Shown here: in pieces, positions 23,831 through 35,757 of the stretch | Position numbering within the stretch: position 1 is the first letter of the stretch | Layout: every line of letters starts with the position of its first letter | NCBI GenBank assembly: GCA_963682055.1 | Contig: OY821749.1 | Coordinates: forward strand, 1,059,001 to 1,123,000 | Origin: Primula veris | Lineage: Eukaryota > Streptophyta > Magnoliopsida > Ericales > Primulaceae | Length of the DNA: 64,000 bases | Direction of reading: 5' to 3' | Notes under the pieces: generated by a model | Seen by the model: only the letters and a program-made list of their open reading frames with translations | Databases searched by the model: none | What the model was told of the DNA's origin: nothing | Position numbers and translations under genes: made by a program

Positions 23831-24062
23831 GAACTAACAGCTCATTCCACGCAAGTTTTTCCACATAATTAATTGATCGATATGATATATGTATTTATGT
23901 TCATGACCGACCATACTATTAAATAATTACGTGTCATAATAACTCTATATTAATTGTGTATATCTTTGCTGAACTCATATATATACACCAAATTATCAAA
24001 ATCATATCATTCTCACAGTTTCGAATTATATCTAAGTAAGCATGATCTGTAATACATAAATA

Positions 24063-24298
24063 CTCTATCCGTTCTCATTTAATTAATTATACATTACGAA
24101 ATTACGTATAATTTTGACCGCCTTATAACTTGTATCAAAATTGTCGAAATAATATTTTCTTAAATTTAATTATAAAATTTAATATTTGAATTATATGATC
24201 AATTTTTAAAAAAATCCGTTCCGATAATTTTAATACAGATTTTTGATCGGTAAAAATTACTAATTTTATAGTGGATAATTAAACATGAACAGAGCCCG
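24063..24298. mobile_element. Stowaway-like MITE, 236 bp
   Basis: Flanked by TA on both sides. Ends are degenerate inverted repeats (CTCTATCCGTTCTCATTTAA and TTAAACATGAACAGAGCC), resembling the CTCCCTCCGTTC ends of Stowaway (Tc1/mariner) elements. An internal stretch with AACTTGTATCAAAATTGTCG recurs at about 53338-53358. Confidence 0.6.
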
Positions 24299-24371
24299 TA
24301 ACACTTTCCCTTCTTGTTCTTCCTTTGGGAGTATAAGTATTTATTTTTGTACATATATTTATTTACACTTT

Positions 24372-24575
24372 CACAACAAACTAATGTTTGATTTAATCAG
24401 AGTCAAAAGTTGTCACAAGTCTGTCGCTAATTTAAAAATCTGTCACAAATCTGTCGCAAATTGACTAAACTGTCACAAAATCGTCAAAAAAACCGTCGCT
24501 AATAATCTCGTAACAAAAAATATCATCACTAATCTCGTCGGTATTTGAGTGTTTTTTTTTTTTTTTTTTTAAGTG
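24372..24575 (-). mobile_element. CACTA-like MITE, GTGACAG family, copy 3
   Basis: Reverse orientation: AATGTTTGATTTAATCAGAG start, repeated CTGTCACAAATCTGTCGC-type motifs, CGTCGGTATTTGAGT then a long T-run ending AAGTG. The left TIR is mutated. Confidence 0.75.
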
Positions 24576-27327
24576 TTTATTCACCTTGTGAGATATTAAT
24601 ATATGGCAAGAATATTAATAAGATATATATATCCTCCTGAAATTATGGATGACCTTTATTGATATGGGTGAGCTATATAGCTAAGAGCTAATTAAGCTAG
24701 TCAACTTCTACCCTACTCCATGAATGCATAAATAAATAAATTCTATATATGTTACAAAACATTGACCCGTTACATTGCAACAGTTGAATTTTTTTTATAC
24801 ATTGCCTTTTTTCTTTAGATGAAATTTTGAATAAATGATTTTTTTTTATACGTGAATTATGAAACTTATCTGCAGTATATTGGTCAAGGGTGGGCCGATA
24901 TATGTACATATCAACATCTTTTATTATAATTTAATTACATACAGTTTCTCCACTGTGGAATTTTGATATTAAGAAATTTTTGGTGAATCATTTAATGAGT
25001 TTCCTTTTTGGAGATGTGATATATATAAACGGATTCAAATTATCTAGACTTTCTAATCGAACGGATATATGCACTCATATTATTTAAAGTTTTATATAAC
25101 GGATGAAATTAAAACAATATAATGGTGTAGATTTATGCGTGAGTTTTGTAATTTTATTTTTATATAATTTAATATATAAAATACAAATTATGATTTTGTA
25201 AATTAAAAACTAACTTTACAACACAATAAAAACTCAAACAAAATTATATAACCCTATTTGAGAGTAACCTAAATTTAAGTATTATTTAAAAATAGTAAAA
25301 AAGATCAATAAATTTTAATATATCTTATTTTATATATTAAAATTATATAAAAATAAAATTACAAAATCCACACATAAATCTATACTATTTAATTGTTTTA
25401 ATTTTATCCGTTAAATGAAACTTTAGAGTATGTGAGTACACTATGAACTCTAAAGAATTTGAATCTGATATAAAAGACTAATAAATAAAACATTGTCCTA
25501 CACCTTTATCATGATCGATATCTGCATCAACATCAGCAATTTTAGTTTTTTTTTTATGTGAAATCATTTTCATTGGGGAGCTGTATTTGATTTGTTGATG
25601 TGAAACGAGATTTTTTTGTTTCACTTTTTTAAGTATGGAAATATATGTAAAAGAAATAAAATAACGTGGAACCAAAAGTAGCACATATAGTTATATATAA
25701 ACTTCACGATCACTAGTCATATTATTTGACTGTTTATAATACAGTCAGTTTAACCACCGTTAGATTAGAAAATAAATGGTTAGATAATGTTTTTCGATAA
25801 CTAATTTATTTTTTCTATATTCAACAAATTAGAATTTGATAAATTAAAAACAAATTGTACAACACAATTAAAACTCAAATAAAAATATAGAATCTTATGA
25901 GGCCTAACATAAACTTAAATATTAATAAACTATTATTTATTTATATCCATTTAATACATTTTTATTAAAACTGCTTATGAACTAGTTATATACGGTGATT
26001 GTTCTCTATTAATTCCCCTAGTTAATGGGTAAATGCAAAATGCGAAATAATTAGGTAGCTAGTCAAGAGTTAAGATAACAATTTACCTAATATTATTCTG
26101 TAATTGTTAATTTCTTATATGACACAAATTTGCATGCCCTGCTGGTCTCGTAAGTTATATTTAAAAAAACAGTTTAATATAAACGGTTCCGCTAGTATAA
26201 AATCGCAATAATTTAGATTATAGCTTAAGCTTGAAACTTCAACTTGAGATTCTAAAATAAATTAAGCTAAAAAGCACATTCGTCATCGTCATTAGAAAAA
26301 ACTAACTACAGACCATCGAGGGTCATATCACCACATGATTTTCAAACTTGTGATTTTTTTTTTATTTTTTACCATGTATTTCTACTAAAATAAGCTAAAA
26401 ACGATGATTTGACAGCTCAATTTTTCTATTTCACTTAACCTAATAGTTTATATAAATTCGTCACCCATCATTAATCATTCTTGACTTCGCCTCTGATCGG
26501 GATTATGTATATATCCACTTGAAGTATATGTTTAGATAGAGTAGAGAGAAAAAGGCAAAAACATTTTTTTCTTTTGTCATATCTCTTCATAAACCATGTG
26601 AATGCTAGCTAACTCTATTGGGCTTTCAATATTTTTCATCCCCACATATTCAAGAATGCTACTTAAGACTTAAGACTTGGTTTTGATTACATCTTTTAGG
26701 CAAGTAAGTCAACTTAATCAAGTGCCAATAGAAGTTGAGAAACCTTACTTTAAAATTGCATGAAAACCAAATTAGCTGACCAACTAAATATAAAGTGAGT
26801 TATATAAACAAAAGAACATTATTGTGGTTCAAACTTGCATTTAAACAAACCCTTATATGTGCTATAGAAAGTCCACAAAAGCAGATTTTAATATTTTTAT
26901 TGTACTTTTGTACTCCTAAGAGAACATAGTTTCATCTTTTTGCCAATGAGAAGTTTAAATCAACGATAATTAATTTGTTTAAAATTATAGTAATAGTATC
27001 TAAGACAAAGTGACATAATAGTACTTTAATTATCTTGTTTTGAAACGAATAAAACAACTTGTCACCTTCATTGAAACAATCATTAACATTTCTTTTATGC
27101 ATCTAATTATATTACCTGGAATTGTCAACCGACTCAACTTGATCATATTATGAAAAGAAAATAACAACTTGGGTCATCACTCAAATTTGACTTATTTTTT
27201 CGAAAACTTCCCTGGCCCAATTTACAACAATCACCAAATTCTTATTAAATACAATTGCAAATTAATAAATTAGGAACAATCTGATATACATGCATTGGTA
27301 CATTACTGTTCTTTATATTTATTTATT
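24576..27327. other. Intergenic, AT-rich
   Basis: A long gene-free stretch. Similar AT-rich passages at about 25080-25430 (AAATTACAAAATC and reverse TTTGTAATTTTATTTT) form a loose inverted repeat. No coding signal recognised. Confidence 0.4.
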
Positions 27328-27534
27328 TAGTACAAGAAAATAACATGATAATCACAATCAGTCTGTTATTATACGACTTATTGCAGAAAATTCAGCAACA
27401 GTATAGCAACATTTATCAACAGTTAGCAACAGTTTATGTTGATATACCGTTGCTAAATTTTAACAATAAGCCGTATAGTATCAAACAAATTGTAACTGAA
27501 CTGTTGTTATATAGATTTTTTCTCGTAGTGATTT
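27328..27534. mobile_element. CACTA-like MITE of a second family
   Basis: Left TAGTACAAGAAAATAAC and right TTTTTTCTCGTAGTG are inverted matches to CACTACGAGAAAA. The interior carries repeated CAACAGT/GTTGCTA words. A 63-codon open frame inside is incidental. A truncated relative may start at 12883 (CACTACCGCTATAAGAAAAA). Confidence 0.55.
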
Positions 27535-27942
27535 AGCCTGGAAATGATAATGCATCCATCTCCAAATAAGATTTCACTTATAAGGTGGCTCAATACCTAA
27601 TCTTTTGTCCAAATTGGCTTTCGCAATAATAAAACGTTTAGATAGCTCTTTTGCCTTTCATCACAATAATAATAAAAAGAAGATTTCATTGAAGCTACGT
27701 ACTTTGATTGTTTGAATATGTATAAAATTCTAATTTTCAGACCGTGGCACTTTCTTTCTTTTTTTAAACCATTGAAAAATTCATTTCAAATTTAAGTGAA
27801 AACACCTTACCCGTGGTATATACATAACTATAAAAAAAAGTTAGAGATAATTTCAAAACCTGAAGTGATTGTGGCACTTGTGTTTGTACAAAGTTAGGAT
27901 TTAAAACTTCATTACATATATTTGCACAAAGTTATGGTGATC

Positions 27943-28397
27943 AGGGGCGGAATAATGGGGGCTGGGGGTGGCCGTGGCCACCCCAGCGATAATTTTTTAT
28001 TTTTTTTTTATTTTTTTTATACACGTAATTAAAAAAACTGTGAAATATATACATTGATGGTCCCCCCAATTAAACAAAAGAGTTGCTAATGTAATGGTAA
28101 AATTGGACCATAAGGTAGTGGAATGTTAGAAGTTCAGATTATGTTATCTTCTTTTTTCTAAAAAATTTCGTTTTAATTTGAAATTACCAAATTTTCTAAA
28201 TAGCCATTGTATTTTTCCAAACAAGATTACATAAAAAAATATTTTATTGTCCAATGTCATTTGTCTTGACTTTATATTTATTTTATATTAAGTTGAACAT
28301 AGGAAAAAAAAATTTGTATTAAACCCTATTTTTTTCTATTCGACATATGTTTTTATACCACGGCCCCCCGAATAAAATAATCCTGGTTCCGCTCCTA
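27943..28397. mobile_element. hAT-like MITE with GGGGCGGA ends, 455 bp
   Basis: Ends CAGGGGCGGA and TCCGCTCCTA are inverted. Flanks ATGGTGAT (27935-27942) and ATAGTGAT (28398-28405) are an 8-bp target duplication with one mismatch, as expected for hAT. The internal GTGGCCGTGGCCACCCC is a short palindrome near the left end. Confidence 0.65.
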
Positions 28398-28405
28398 ATA
28401 GTGAT

Positions 28406-29232
28406 GTTTGTCATGGTTAATATATATAGCATGTAAATGAAGTAGTATTTTTCGGAGAATAGTTAAGTTTCCCGTAAACAAACCTAAACATTCCAGCTAC
28501 AAAAGTACATGTTTACTTATCGATTCGCCATGGATTTTTTAACTTCTACACGATCTAATAAGAAATCAAACATTTTTTTCGAAAAAGTACAATCCTTTTT
28601 GTATCACAAGTTAATTAGTTCTGGGGATTGGTGGGATCGATTAAGCAGATATAACTTACCACTATTATTTAAACAATAATCAAAATAATTGAAAAATTCA
28701 TGCACATGGACCTAACTGTTAGTTTTGGACACTCACCAAACGTCCATAATTCACGAAAATCGCACATTGGAAGTAAACCAATTGGAGAATTTATATAAAT
28801 CCTTATATTTAAATAGGCTCAATACTTTAAATCAAAGCCCAATATTTTGAGAAATACATGTGCATTTCATACCTATGACCCAAGAGAAAATATCAATATT
28901 ACTCAACACAATGAGTTATATACATTTTTAGGCCATCCATTATTCCATTCATATAATTTCCACCCACAAAATATTTCAGCCCTTAATGTAATCTAAACAA
29001 ACAATGCTATGAGATAATGTATTGGTACAACTTTTAATGTTCAATCTATTATGGGGAGATGGTCATCAATATTACTTTGCAAATCTAGAAAGCTTGAAAT
29101 GAGTTCGTTTTTAATGATAAAAAACCAACTCCGAAATATGTTATTCGTCAAGGTTTAAACTTGCATAAAGACTTTCTAAAAGAGCACCTCAATAGCAGTG
29201 ACTATACATAAGAAAACACCCAAATGCAAACG
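28406..29232. other. Intergenic, AT-rich
   Basis: No gene or repeat recognised. Confidence 0.4.
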
Positions 29233-29712
29233 AAATGGACTAAACCCGTTAACGATAGATTAAAGTGTAATACAGATGCATCTTTTAAAAACAATCGTGT
29301 TTGGTAGGGTGGAAGAATTATCGTACGCAATGAATTGGGAGATTTGGAGGACATGTGGAGTGGCGGGTTTCAGACGTCGTCCCCGCTAATGGCAGAAGCC
29401 TGGGTTTTAAGGAGCACGTGTCAAAGAGCGAAGGACCATAACTGGAATCAAATCGATTTCGAATCGGATAACATAGCGTTGATACAATGTTGCAAAGGAT
29501 ATACGAACGAAGTTACATGGGAAATTGAATCTTTTGTTACTGATATTCGTGAACTTGCTTGCGGTAATAATTGGAGTTTTTGCTGGAGCCCGAGATCGAC
29601 AAATGTCCCGGCAAATTGTCTAGCGAATCATGCTAGAATAGTTTATGATAATTCATGTTATTTTGGTGTACCTGACCATTTTTTGTCCTTATTGTGTAAT
29701 GACTTAATTTAA
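29233..29712 (+). pseudogene. RNase H-like (RVT_3) domain fragment with in-frame stop
   Basis: The reading LKCNTDASF, then a TAG at about 29308, then GGRIIVRNELG, AEAWVLRS, IDFESDN and VPANCLANHAR covers a whole RNase H domain of the LINE-associated type. The acidic residues of the active site are partly kept (Asp of NTDAS, Glu of AEAW, Asp of ESDN); the last is Asn in ANCLAN. A 3' AATAAAA and an A-run at about 29734-29743 follow, consistent with a reverse-transcribed insertion. One premature stop makes it a pseudogene. Confidence 0.7.
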
Positions 29713-29744
29713 TAAAAGTTTCCTTTTTATTTTCAAAAAAAAAA

Positions 29745-30060
29745 TCTACAACCTTAAGCGTCTCGGTTCGAGTCCTTTCTACCTCGTTTGCTCGCTATTT
29801 TTTTTGTTTCCCATTCCAAACGTAATTCAGACATGAAAAGAAAATTATAAAAATGTAAGAAACTGAAATCTGAGTAAGAGTTATCCATTTCAATCTATAA
29901 AGCATAGAAAAACTGGAACTAACCTGTGCTCAGATTTTGCTTAGTTTTATGTAAGCCATGTTCTTAGGATACCCCCTCACAATGTGCAATTAATGAAACT
30001 TGTAGGGTCTCCAAGTCTACTCAAAACATCAAATCTTGTCATCAACAATTTCCAAAATGA
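29745..30060 (+). repeat. Diverged direct repeat, copy 1
   Basis: Aligns with 30950-31240: shared ACAACCTTAAGC at the left and CACAATGTGCAA..TTAATGAAACTTGTAGGGTCT at the right. It includes GGTTCGAGTCC, a tRNA B-box-like word, so a SINE origin is possible. Confidence 0.55.
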
Positions 30061-30540
30061 GTGTTCTTAGTATCCTTGTTCACCATGAATTATATGATCA
30101 TCATATTTAGTTTCTGAAAAGTGAAAAGATGGATGTTGAACAAAAAAAATAACTCCTAGTAAAATATTATCGTAGTTGGACGATCAGATGACAATTTTGC
30201 TGATGACGATCGGATGAATGATACTATGCTTTTGTCCCCCTCGTAAATAGTCGACGTTCTTACACGAAGGTATTGCTTTGGATGATTTCAGGCTTTTGTA
30301 TGGGATCATTGCGTTTAACTTATTTGTGTGTCAATATGCGCACACTTGCATGTTAATGGATTTGCTAACACTAACCAAATATGATGATCTTCAAATGGCA
30401 ATCCATATTATCCATTCACAATAATCGAATCATTAAGATCATCTGTCTAGGCACAAATTATCTCAAATCGAGTGTCATGTTCTCTATTGTGATATAAAAT
30501 ATTGATCAGAAATTGCAAACGAAAGCACTAAGTTACAACT
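30061..30540. other. Intergenic
   Basis: No gene recognised. Confidence 0.4.
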
Positions 30541-30752
30541 AACAGGCGTACCGTGAGGGAAGGGTGAAAAGAACCCCCATCGGGGGGTGAAATAGAACAT
30601 GAAACCGTAAGCTCCCAAACAGTGGAAGGAGCCCGGGGCTCTGACCGTGTGCCTGTTGAAGAATGAGCCGGCGACTCATAGGCAGTGGCTTGGTTAAGGG
30701 AACCCACCGGAGCCGTAGCAAAAACGAGTCTTCATAAAGAAATTGTCAAAGG
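30541..30752 (+). pseudogene. Plastid 23S rRNA fragment (nuclear plastid insert)
   Basis: From TACCGTGAGGGAAGGGTGAA through AACCCACCGGAGCCGTAGC the sequence is that of the plastid 23S rRNA, covering about 200 bases of the ~2.8 kb gene. Differences such as GCAAAAACGAG in place of GCGAAAGCGAG are G-to-A changes typical of decay after transfer and cytosine methylation. The GC content is far above the surroundings. It is not a functional rRNA gene; a minus-strand open frame here is incidental. Confidence 0.88.
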
Positions 30753-30949
30753 AAGATCACAGATTCTTAGAAGCCAATCCAATCCGGACCGCTTATATAG
30801 TCCACATTACGAATTCACTTTTTAGGCCACCCCTTACACGACTCACATACAAAGGGTTGCCAAAAAAAATCTTCATGCAATCGAAACAAACTGTATTAGT
30901 GGATAAATCGGTTATTGTAGCAAATACAAATTTAAAGTTCAATTTACAA

Positions 30950-31240
30950 CCTTAAGCATGTGAGCTAAAGACATTCCTGAATCACACACCCTAATTCTTT
31001 TTTTCTCGTTATTTCTGGCTTCGACAACGAAAAGTAAACTTAAATATGTAAGAAATAAAAAATCTGATTAGGACCATTATCCGTTTTCATTCATACATAC
31101 AAACATGGAAAATTTGGAACTAACATTTGATGAGTCTTTTCGAAGTTGATATCAAGCCTCTTGCAAGACCCCACAATGTGCAACTTAATGAAACTTGTAG
31201 GGTCTTAAAATCTAATCCACAGCATAAAATCTTGTCAACA
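30950..31240 (+). repeat. Diverged direct repeat, copy 2
   Basis: Second copy of 29745-30060. The plastid insert lies in the space between the two. The B-box-like word of copy 1 is not kept. Confidence 0.55.
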
Positions 31241-32234
31241 AAATGTGCACAAAATTGTTTCTAAGCTCTTTCATCGCTATTTCACAGTCAATAATCCAAT
31301 CATCATAATTGTACAATACTCGTAGCTGTAAAACTAGTCCGGTTCGCTTCGTTAGAAATGATGATTGAATCGTAGAAATCATACATCTCGGCATAACTCG
31401 TACAATTAACTCTTCATAGATTTTCTTACAATGACAAAATGTCATATGATCAGATCTTTAATCGAAGTACATGTTCAGATAGTATTAGTTTTTGAATGTT
31501 ACTTTTACAATCGAAGAATAAGATGTGCTATATAACATCAAACTACAACAAGTGACTTTTAAGTTATAAATGAATGCACGAAATTCCAAAAGCTGGCACA
31601 ATATTTAGAATTCCATTTTTTTCATAAATCCAAACAAAAATTTTAGACATGAAAAAAGGGGACCATGTTAAGATAAAAACAAGGATAAATACAAGGAATA
31701 GAGGTATCTAGTATCACTACCATATGAAGGTAAGACACTACATTTATGGCTGCTATAGACTTTGCCCATCTGTAGCTCAGACCCATCCCATGTGCACAAC
31801 CTCTCTTTACATGACCACATTACTTAGTACTTACATATAGATCTATATCCCACCCCTTTGCATTTTTCATCAATTCTAAGATTGAAAAAATTATACTTTT
31901 TATAACATAAATTTTAAGTTAAGCAGTGGATGAATGAGTAGTACAAACAAGTGACATAGACTAGTGTAGTTTGGTATCAAACTTACCAAACTAATAGTAC
32001 TGTACTAATAAGCATGATAGAAACCTGAAAAAAAGTGATATCATCTAAATTATCGTACAAAAAATGTTTGTAAAAAGGAGATCTGACAGTCTTGTAACAT
32101 TCTTATTGGCATCTACACAGCTAATAATAATGATAGTTACTACTACTTTCTTGGACAAAGTTTACATGTACCTAAAAAGGATTAAACATATTTTTGAACC
32201 AACAACTAAATTAAAATATACACCAATATCAAGT
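31241..32234. other. Intergenic, 3' side of the ARM gene
   Basis: No gene recognised. The right part should contain the 3' UTR of the ARM-repeat gene. Confidence 0.4.
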
Positions 32235-33953
32235 TCAAGAATGCCACATTCCACTTAGCATGCTTCGGATCCGATTCGACGTTAATTTTTTAACAATTTT
32301 TTTAGCATCTGGAACCTCGGCATCCGCTAATTTTTCAATATTCTTCACGTAGCCTGAATGCAAAATCTTTTTCCGACCACTATTACAATTCGTCAACGAC
32401 ATCAAAATCGACAGTAAATAAGTCCGGGTACCTGAGTTTCCTGTTTCCGAATCAAGCAATTTCAGGATTATTTCCACATTTTGCTCATTGTGAACAAACC
32501 GTTTCCGATTTTTGGAAACCGAAAGTAAAGCCGACAAGGTTTCTGCAGCTGTTTCTCTCACCTCATATGACTTTGCGTCAAGAAATTTAGCTAGTTCTGG
32601 CATAAATCCAGAATCCCCGATTATTTTCTTAATCTCCTCCGATAATCCGCAAAGTTTATAAACCGTCTTCAGAGCTAATTCTTGTATCGAAACCTCCCCT
32701 TGTCGAAGGAAAAACATAATATGATCTAAAAACGAGTAATTTAGCAAAATGCTAAACGTACCCATCGACGAAAAACACAAACTCACAATTCCCCTTAGTG
32801 CTACATCTCTAGATATCAATGTATTTGAGGATTTGGGATCGAGAATACGGACCATTAACCTGATCCCATCTTCTCTAACAATCGACTGCCTAATTGTTTC
32901 GTCCCTAAACGCAATTTCTTGGAGAAATTCAACCGAGCTTGTAACTATAACCTCATCTTTCGTCCTTAATAGACCGATAAAACTCAAAATCGACCCCTCT
33001 TCGATCATAAACCGCTTGATTTCTTCAACCCCAACAAGATTTTTCAAAACACAAGAAGATAAACGTACCAATTCGCCACTTGAATTAGAATCGAAGCAGA
33101 TTTTTAACAAAATTGTGACACCCCCATGAGCCGAAACAGACCAAGCATTATTCGAATTCTCCGTCAGTTCGATCAAACACCGAGCCGAATTCTCCTTCCC
33201 CTTACCACTTCCTCGTTCCAAGACCCTAATTAACGGAGCGATTAAACCGTAATTAACCAAAACAGGTTTGTAATTCCCAAGTTTAGAAATCACTGCTACT
33301 GCTTTAGCAGCCTCTTCTTGAACACTAACTTCCTCCGAACAAAGCAAGTTCTGAAAAACCGAAACAAAATCCAAACTCTCAACCGCGATCTTGACATACT
33401 TCTCATCTTCTTGAATAACTTCGTTAAACGAAACTAAACCCTGTCTCTTCAACTCTGTTCCCCCGATCCTCAACCTCGTAAACAAATCACTTAAATAGAA
33501 TCTAACATCGTCTTTCGTAGCTGAACTTATAGGCTTAGATACAACTATAGCATGACTTTGCCTAAGCAATCCTTTCGTGTACATTTCCCCGAGAGCTTTA
33601 ACCCGATGATCAAGTTTCGAACTTAGAATATCTAAATCACTTTGCATTAGTAACTTACCACTAAAACTTTGCTCCATACATTTCTTGGAAAAGACTTGAA
33701 CATCTTCGAGAGCCTCCAACACCGCTTGAACCTCTCCGTATATCGCCACGTCATCGTTGGAACTCGAGTTTCCAAGTGCATTTAGTCCAGAAAGAAGCTC
33801 CTCGAGCTTAGTCCGAATATTTTGCCATTTTGTTACAAAAACTCTTATAGAATGAGAAAAAGATATTAATGTTCCGGTTAAGATAATAGCTCGTCGGAGA
33901 AGCGAATTTCCGGTGGAATCTTCTGGCAAGATTGGAATTTGGCCTTGACCCAT
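32235..33953 (-). CDS. ARM-repeat protein with plant N-terminal (DUF7032-type) domain
   Basis: A single uninterrupted frame of 572 residues. Residues about 12-125 form a helical N-terminal domain (LLRRAIILTGTLISFSHSIR onward) found before armadillo repeats in a plant-specific family annotated as ARM repeat or VAC8-like proteins. From about 170 to 550 there are tandem ARM-type repeats, for example EEAAKAVAVIS, ENSARCLIELTEN, IQELALKTVYKLCGL and VRETAAETLSALLSVS. There is no U-box, so it is not an E3 ligase of the PUB type. Role is probably protein-protein interaction; the partner is unknown. The start is the first ATG in the frame and has the usual MGQGQ beginning. The absence of introns fits several members of the group. 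Confidence 0.85.
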   Translation of the reverse strand: MGQGQIPILPEDSTGNSLLRRAIILTGTLISFSHSIRVFVTKWQNIRTKLEELLSGLNALGNSSSNDDVAIYGEVQAVLEALEDVQVFSKKCMEQSFSGKLLMQSDLDILSSKLDHRVKALGEMYTKGLLRQSHAIVVSKPISSATKDDVRFYLSDLFTRLRIGGTELKRQGLVSFNEVIQEDEKYVKIAVESLDFVSVFQNLLCSEEVSVQEEAAKAVAVISKLGNYKPVLVNYGLIAPLIRVLERGSGKGKENSARCLIELTENSNNAWSVSAHGGVTILLKICFDSNSSGELVRLSSCVLKNLVGVEEIKRFMIEEGSILSFIGLLRTKDEVIVTSSVEFLQEIAFRDETIRQSIVREDGIRLMVRILDPKSSNTLISRDVALRGIVSLCFSSMGTFSILLNYSFLDHIMFFLRQGEVSIQELALKTVYKLCGLSEEIKKIIGDSGFMPELAKFLDAKSYEVRETAAETLSALLSVSKNRKRFVHNEQNVEIILKLLDSETGNSGTRTYLLSILMSLTNCNSGRKKILHSGYVKNIEKLADAEVPDAKKIVKKLTSNRIRSMLSGMWHS

Positions 33954-34640
33954 TTTGAGTTTTTATGTATTTAGTCGGAATATCATTTTTCCGGCGAGTT
34001 TTCCGGTCAGTATTTTGGAAGACTCTAATTCTGACAAGTCTTTGATATTGAAAAGTGAAAACTGTTTTTTTGTTGTTGTATGTCTTAACCAGACTTATCC
34101 TTTATTGCTTAGATTCTGGAAAATGTTGATGTAAATTGACTAAAATAACCTTTCTTAGTTTTATAAGTTTTATATTAATTACTGCCTCCGTTATGTTGTT
34201 GCTAGCAAATACGAGGAGAAAAAAATAGGTTTAGTATCCCGATTATCTACGGCTCATTCATAAGATGGAGACACAGAATGAATCAAAGAACTAAAAACGT
34301 TCCCAATACCGATACTTGCTCCCGCTAAAGCAATTGTAGAAGTTCCGACATCAATTAACTTTGCACTTTTTCTTCTAATATTATTATTCTGCTTCTTCTT
34401 TTTTCTTCTTTTTTATGTTCTGTAAAAACTAACAATTGAGTTATCAAACTACATATTTTTTTCTAAAGTGTGGATCTCCGTCAATTTAATTAGATGAAAG
34501 TTAAGTTTAAATTTTATTTTAGTTACAAATTTTGTATATCTAAATTGTATATAGATATATAAATTGTATGAGTATTTATATGTAACTATTTGTTTATGGG
34601 TAAGTTAAAAATGTGAATTTATAAAATTTTCGGGTTAAAT
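33954..34640. other. Upstream region of the ARM gene
   Basis: Expected 5' UTR and promoter on the minus strand. No convincing TATA box seen. No other gene. Confidence 0.4.
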
Positions 34641-35390
34641 TCATATTGTTGGCCCGTAAGTGTCTAAACCTTAGAGGGGGTGAATAAGGTTTACGTACGA
34701 TTTTCGCGGAATAAAAAATTTGAGCAATTAACAACGCAAATATTGAAATTTATAACCAACAAATCTTGTTAACTCTATAAAGCTAGTTCAACTACGCAAG
34801 CAAGCAAAACAAGCAATAATATGAGTGCGAAAAATAAAAGTTAAGGGAAAAGAAATAACACAAGATGTATAGAGGTTCGACAAAATGCGCATAGTCCTCT
34901 CATCGGCATTCACACTACCGAGTATTTCACTAGAATTTTCTTTCCAAGATTACACCCTAACGAGCTAATCCGCGGATTAAGCTCTCCCTTACTCTATGAG
35001 TATCCCGAATGAAAATACCTAGAGCTTTTAAGCAATACTCGCTTATAAAGCATTTACCCGATCACTCGCTCACAATTGAGTTTATAATTCACTCTACAAT
35101 TTTGAATTGAAATGTATCACTCATTAACAAATAATATCTTGATGTTTATATGATTACAATAAGATTACACACAAGAGTATTTATGAATATAAGTGAGAAA
35201 AATGAAGTATAAGCTTGATAATTATCTTGAAGGAATAGCTTATTTATGTGTGTGAATTGTGGTGTCTTCATCAAAGGATTTTGGGGGGTATATGAAGAAT
35301 AAATGCTCTTGTTACCGTTGTATGAATGTTTATGTCTTTACCCATTGGTTTTAACCAATTTCCCATTTTTCCAGAATAAGTCAAAAAGCT
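34640..35390. repeat. Probable LTR-retrotransposon-derived sequence
   Basis: Starts GGCCCGTAAGTGTCTAAACC then TTAGAGGGGGTGAATAAGG, a phrase I know from plant Ty1/copia-related repeats. It includes GTATAGAGGTTCGACAAAATG and a run of short exon-like words without an open frame. Ends and class are not defined. Confidence 0.35.
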
Positions 35391-35610
35391 AGTTTTTGAA
35401 TTCTGCAGAAAACGATCGGTCGTTTTCTGCATTTCGACCGGTCGTTTTTATAACGACCTCACTGGTCAATTTTGGACCAAAAACGATCGGTCGTTTTGTC
35501 CATTTTGGACCAAAAAAAAAGACGCATATTTGTACTCCCATCGTGAAACCGTGAAAATTTGCATTAATCAAATCTTGATTTCGAACTTTTTTTAAAAAAA
35601 TGTTCATTTG
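35391..35610. repeat. CGATCGGTCG palindrome cluster and half foldback arm
   Basis: Three copies of a near-palindrome (ACGATCGGTCGTTTT, CGACCGGTCGTTTTT, ACGATCGGTCGTTTTG) within about 90 bases. The right part (35520-35600, GACGCATATTTGT...AAATCTTGATTT) matches one arm of the foldback at 37720-38056. Confidence 0.6.
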
Positions 35611-35692
35611 AATGGTGTTTATATATATATATACACAAATGTGTGTTATTAGTTTGTCCTTTTAGACTTTAGCCACCCATGACTCTATAGTC

Positions 35693-35757
35693 TTTTTGTT
35701 TTTCTAAATATTTCTATGTTTTTGTTTTTCTAAATATTTCTATGTTTTTGTTTTTCC
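35693..35757. repeat. 26-bp tandem repeat, ~2.5 copies
   Basis: Unit TTTTTGTTTTTCTAAATATTTCTATG repeated in direct tandem (given here only as a 26-base unit beginning TTTTTGTTTTTC). Confidence 0.85.

Noticed and set aside
30539..30721. 60-codon minus-strand open frame
   Set aside because: Antisense to the plastid 23S rDNA fragment.
31770..31800. GCCCATCTGTAGCTCAG, resembling the start of a tRNA
   Set aside because: No B box, no anticodon or acceptor stem can be paired; only an A-box-like word.
32749..33129. 126-codon plus-strand open frame
   Set aside because: Shadow of the ARM-repeat gene on the opposite strand.
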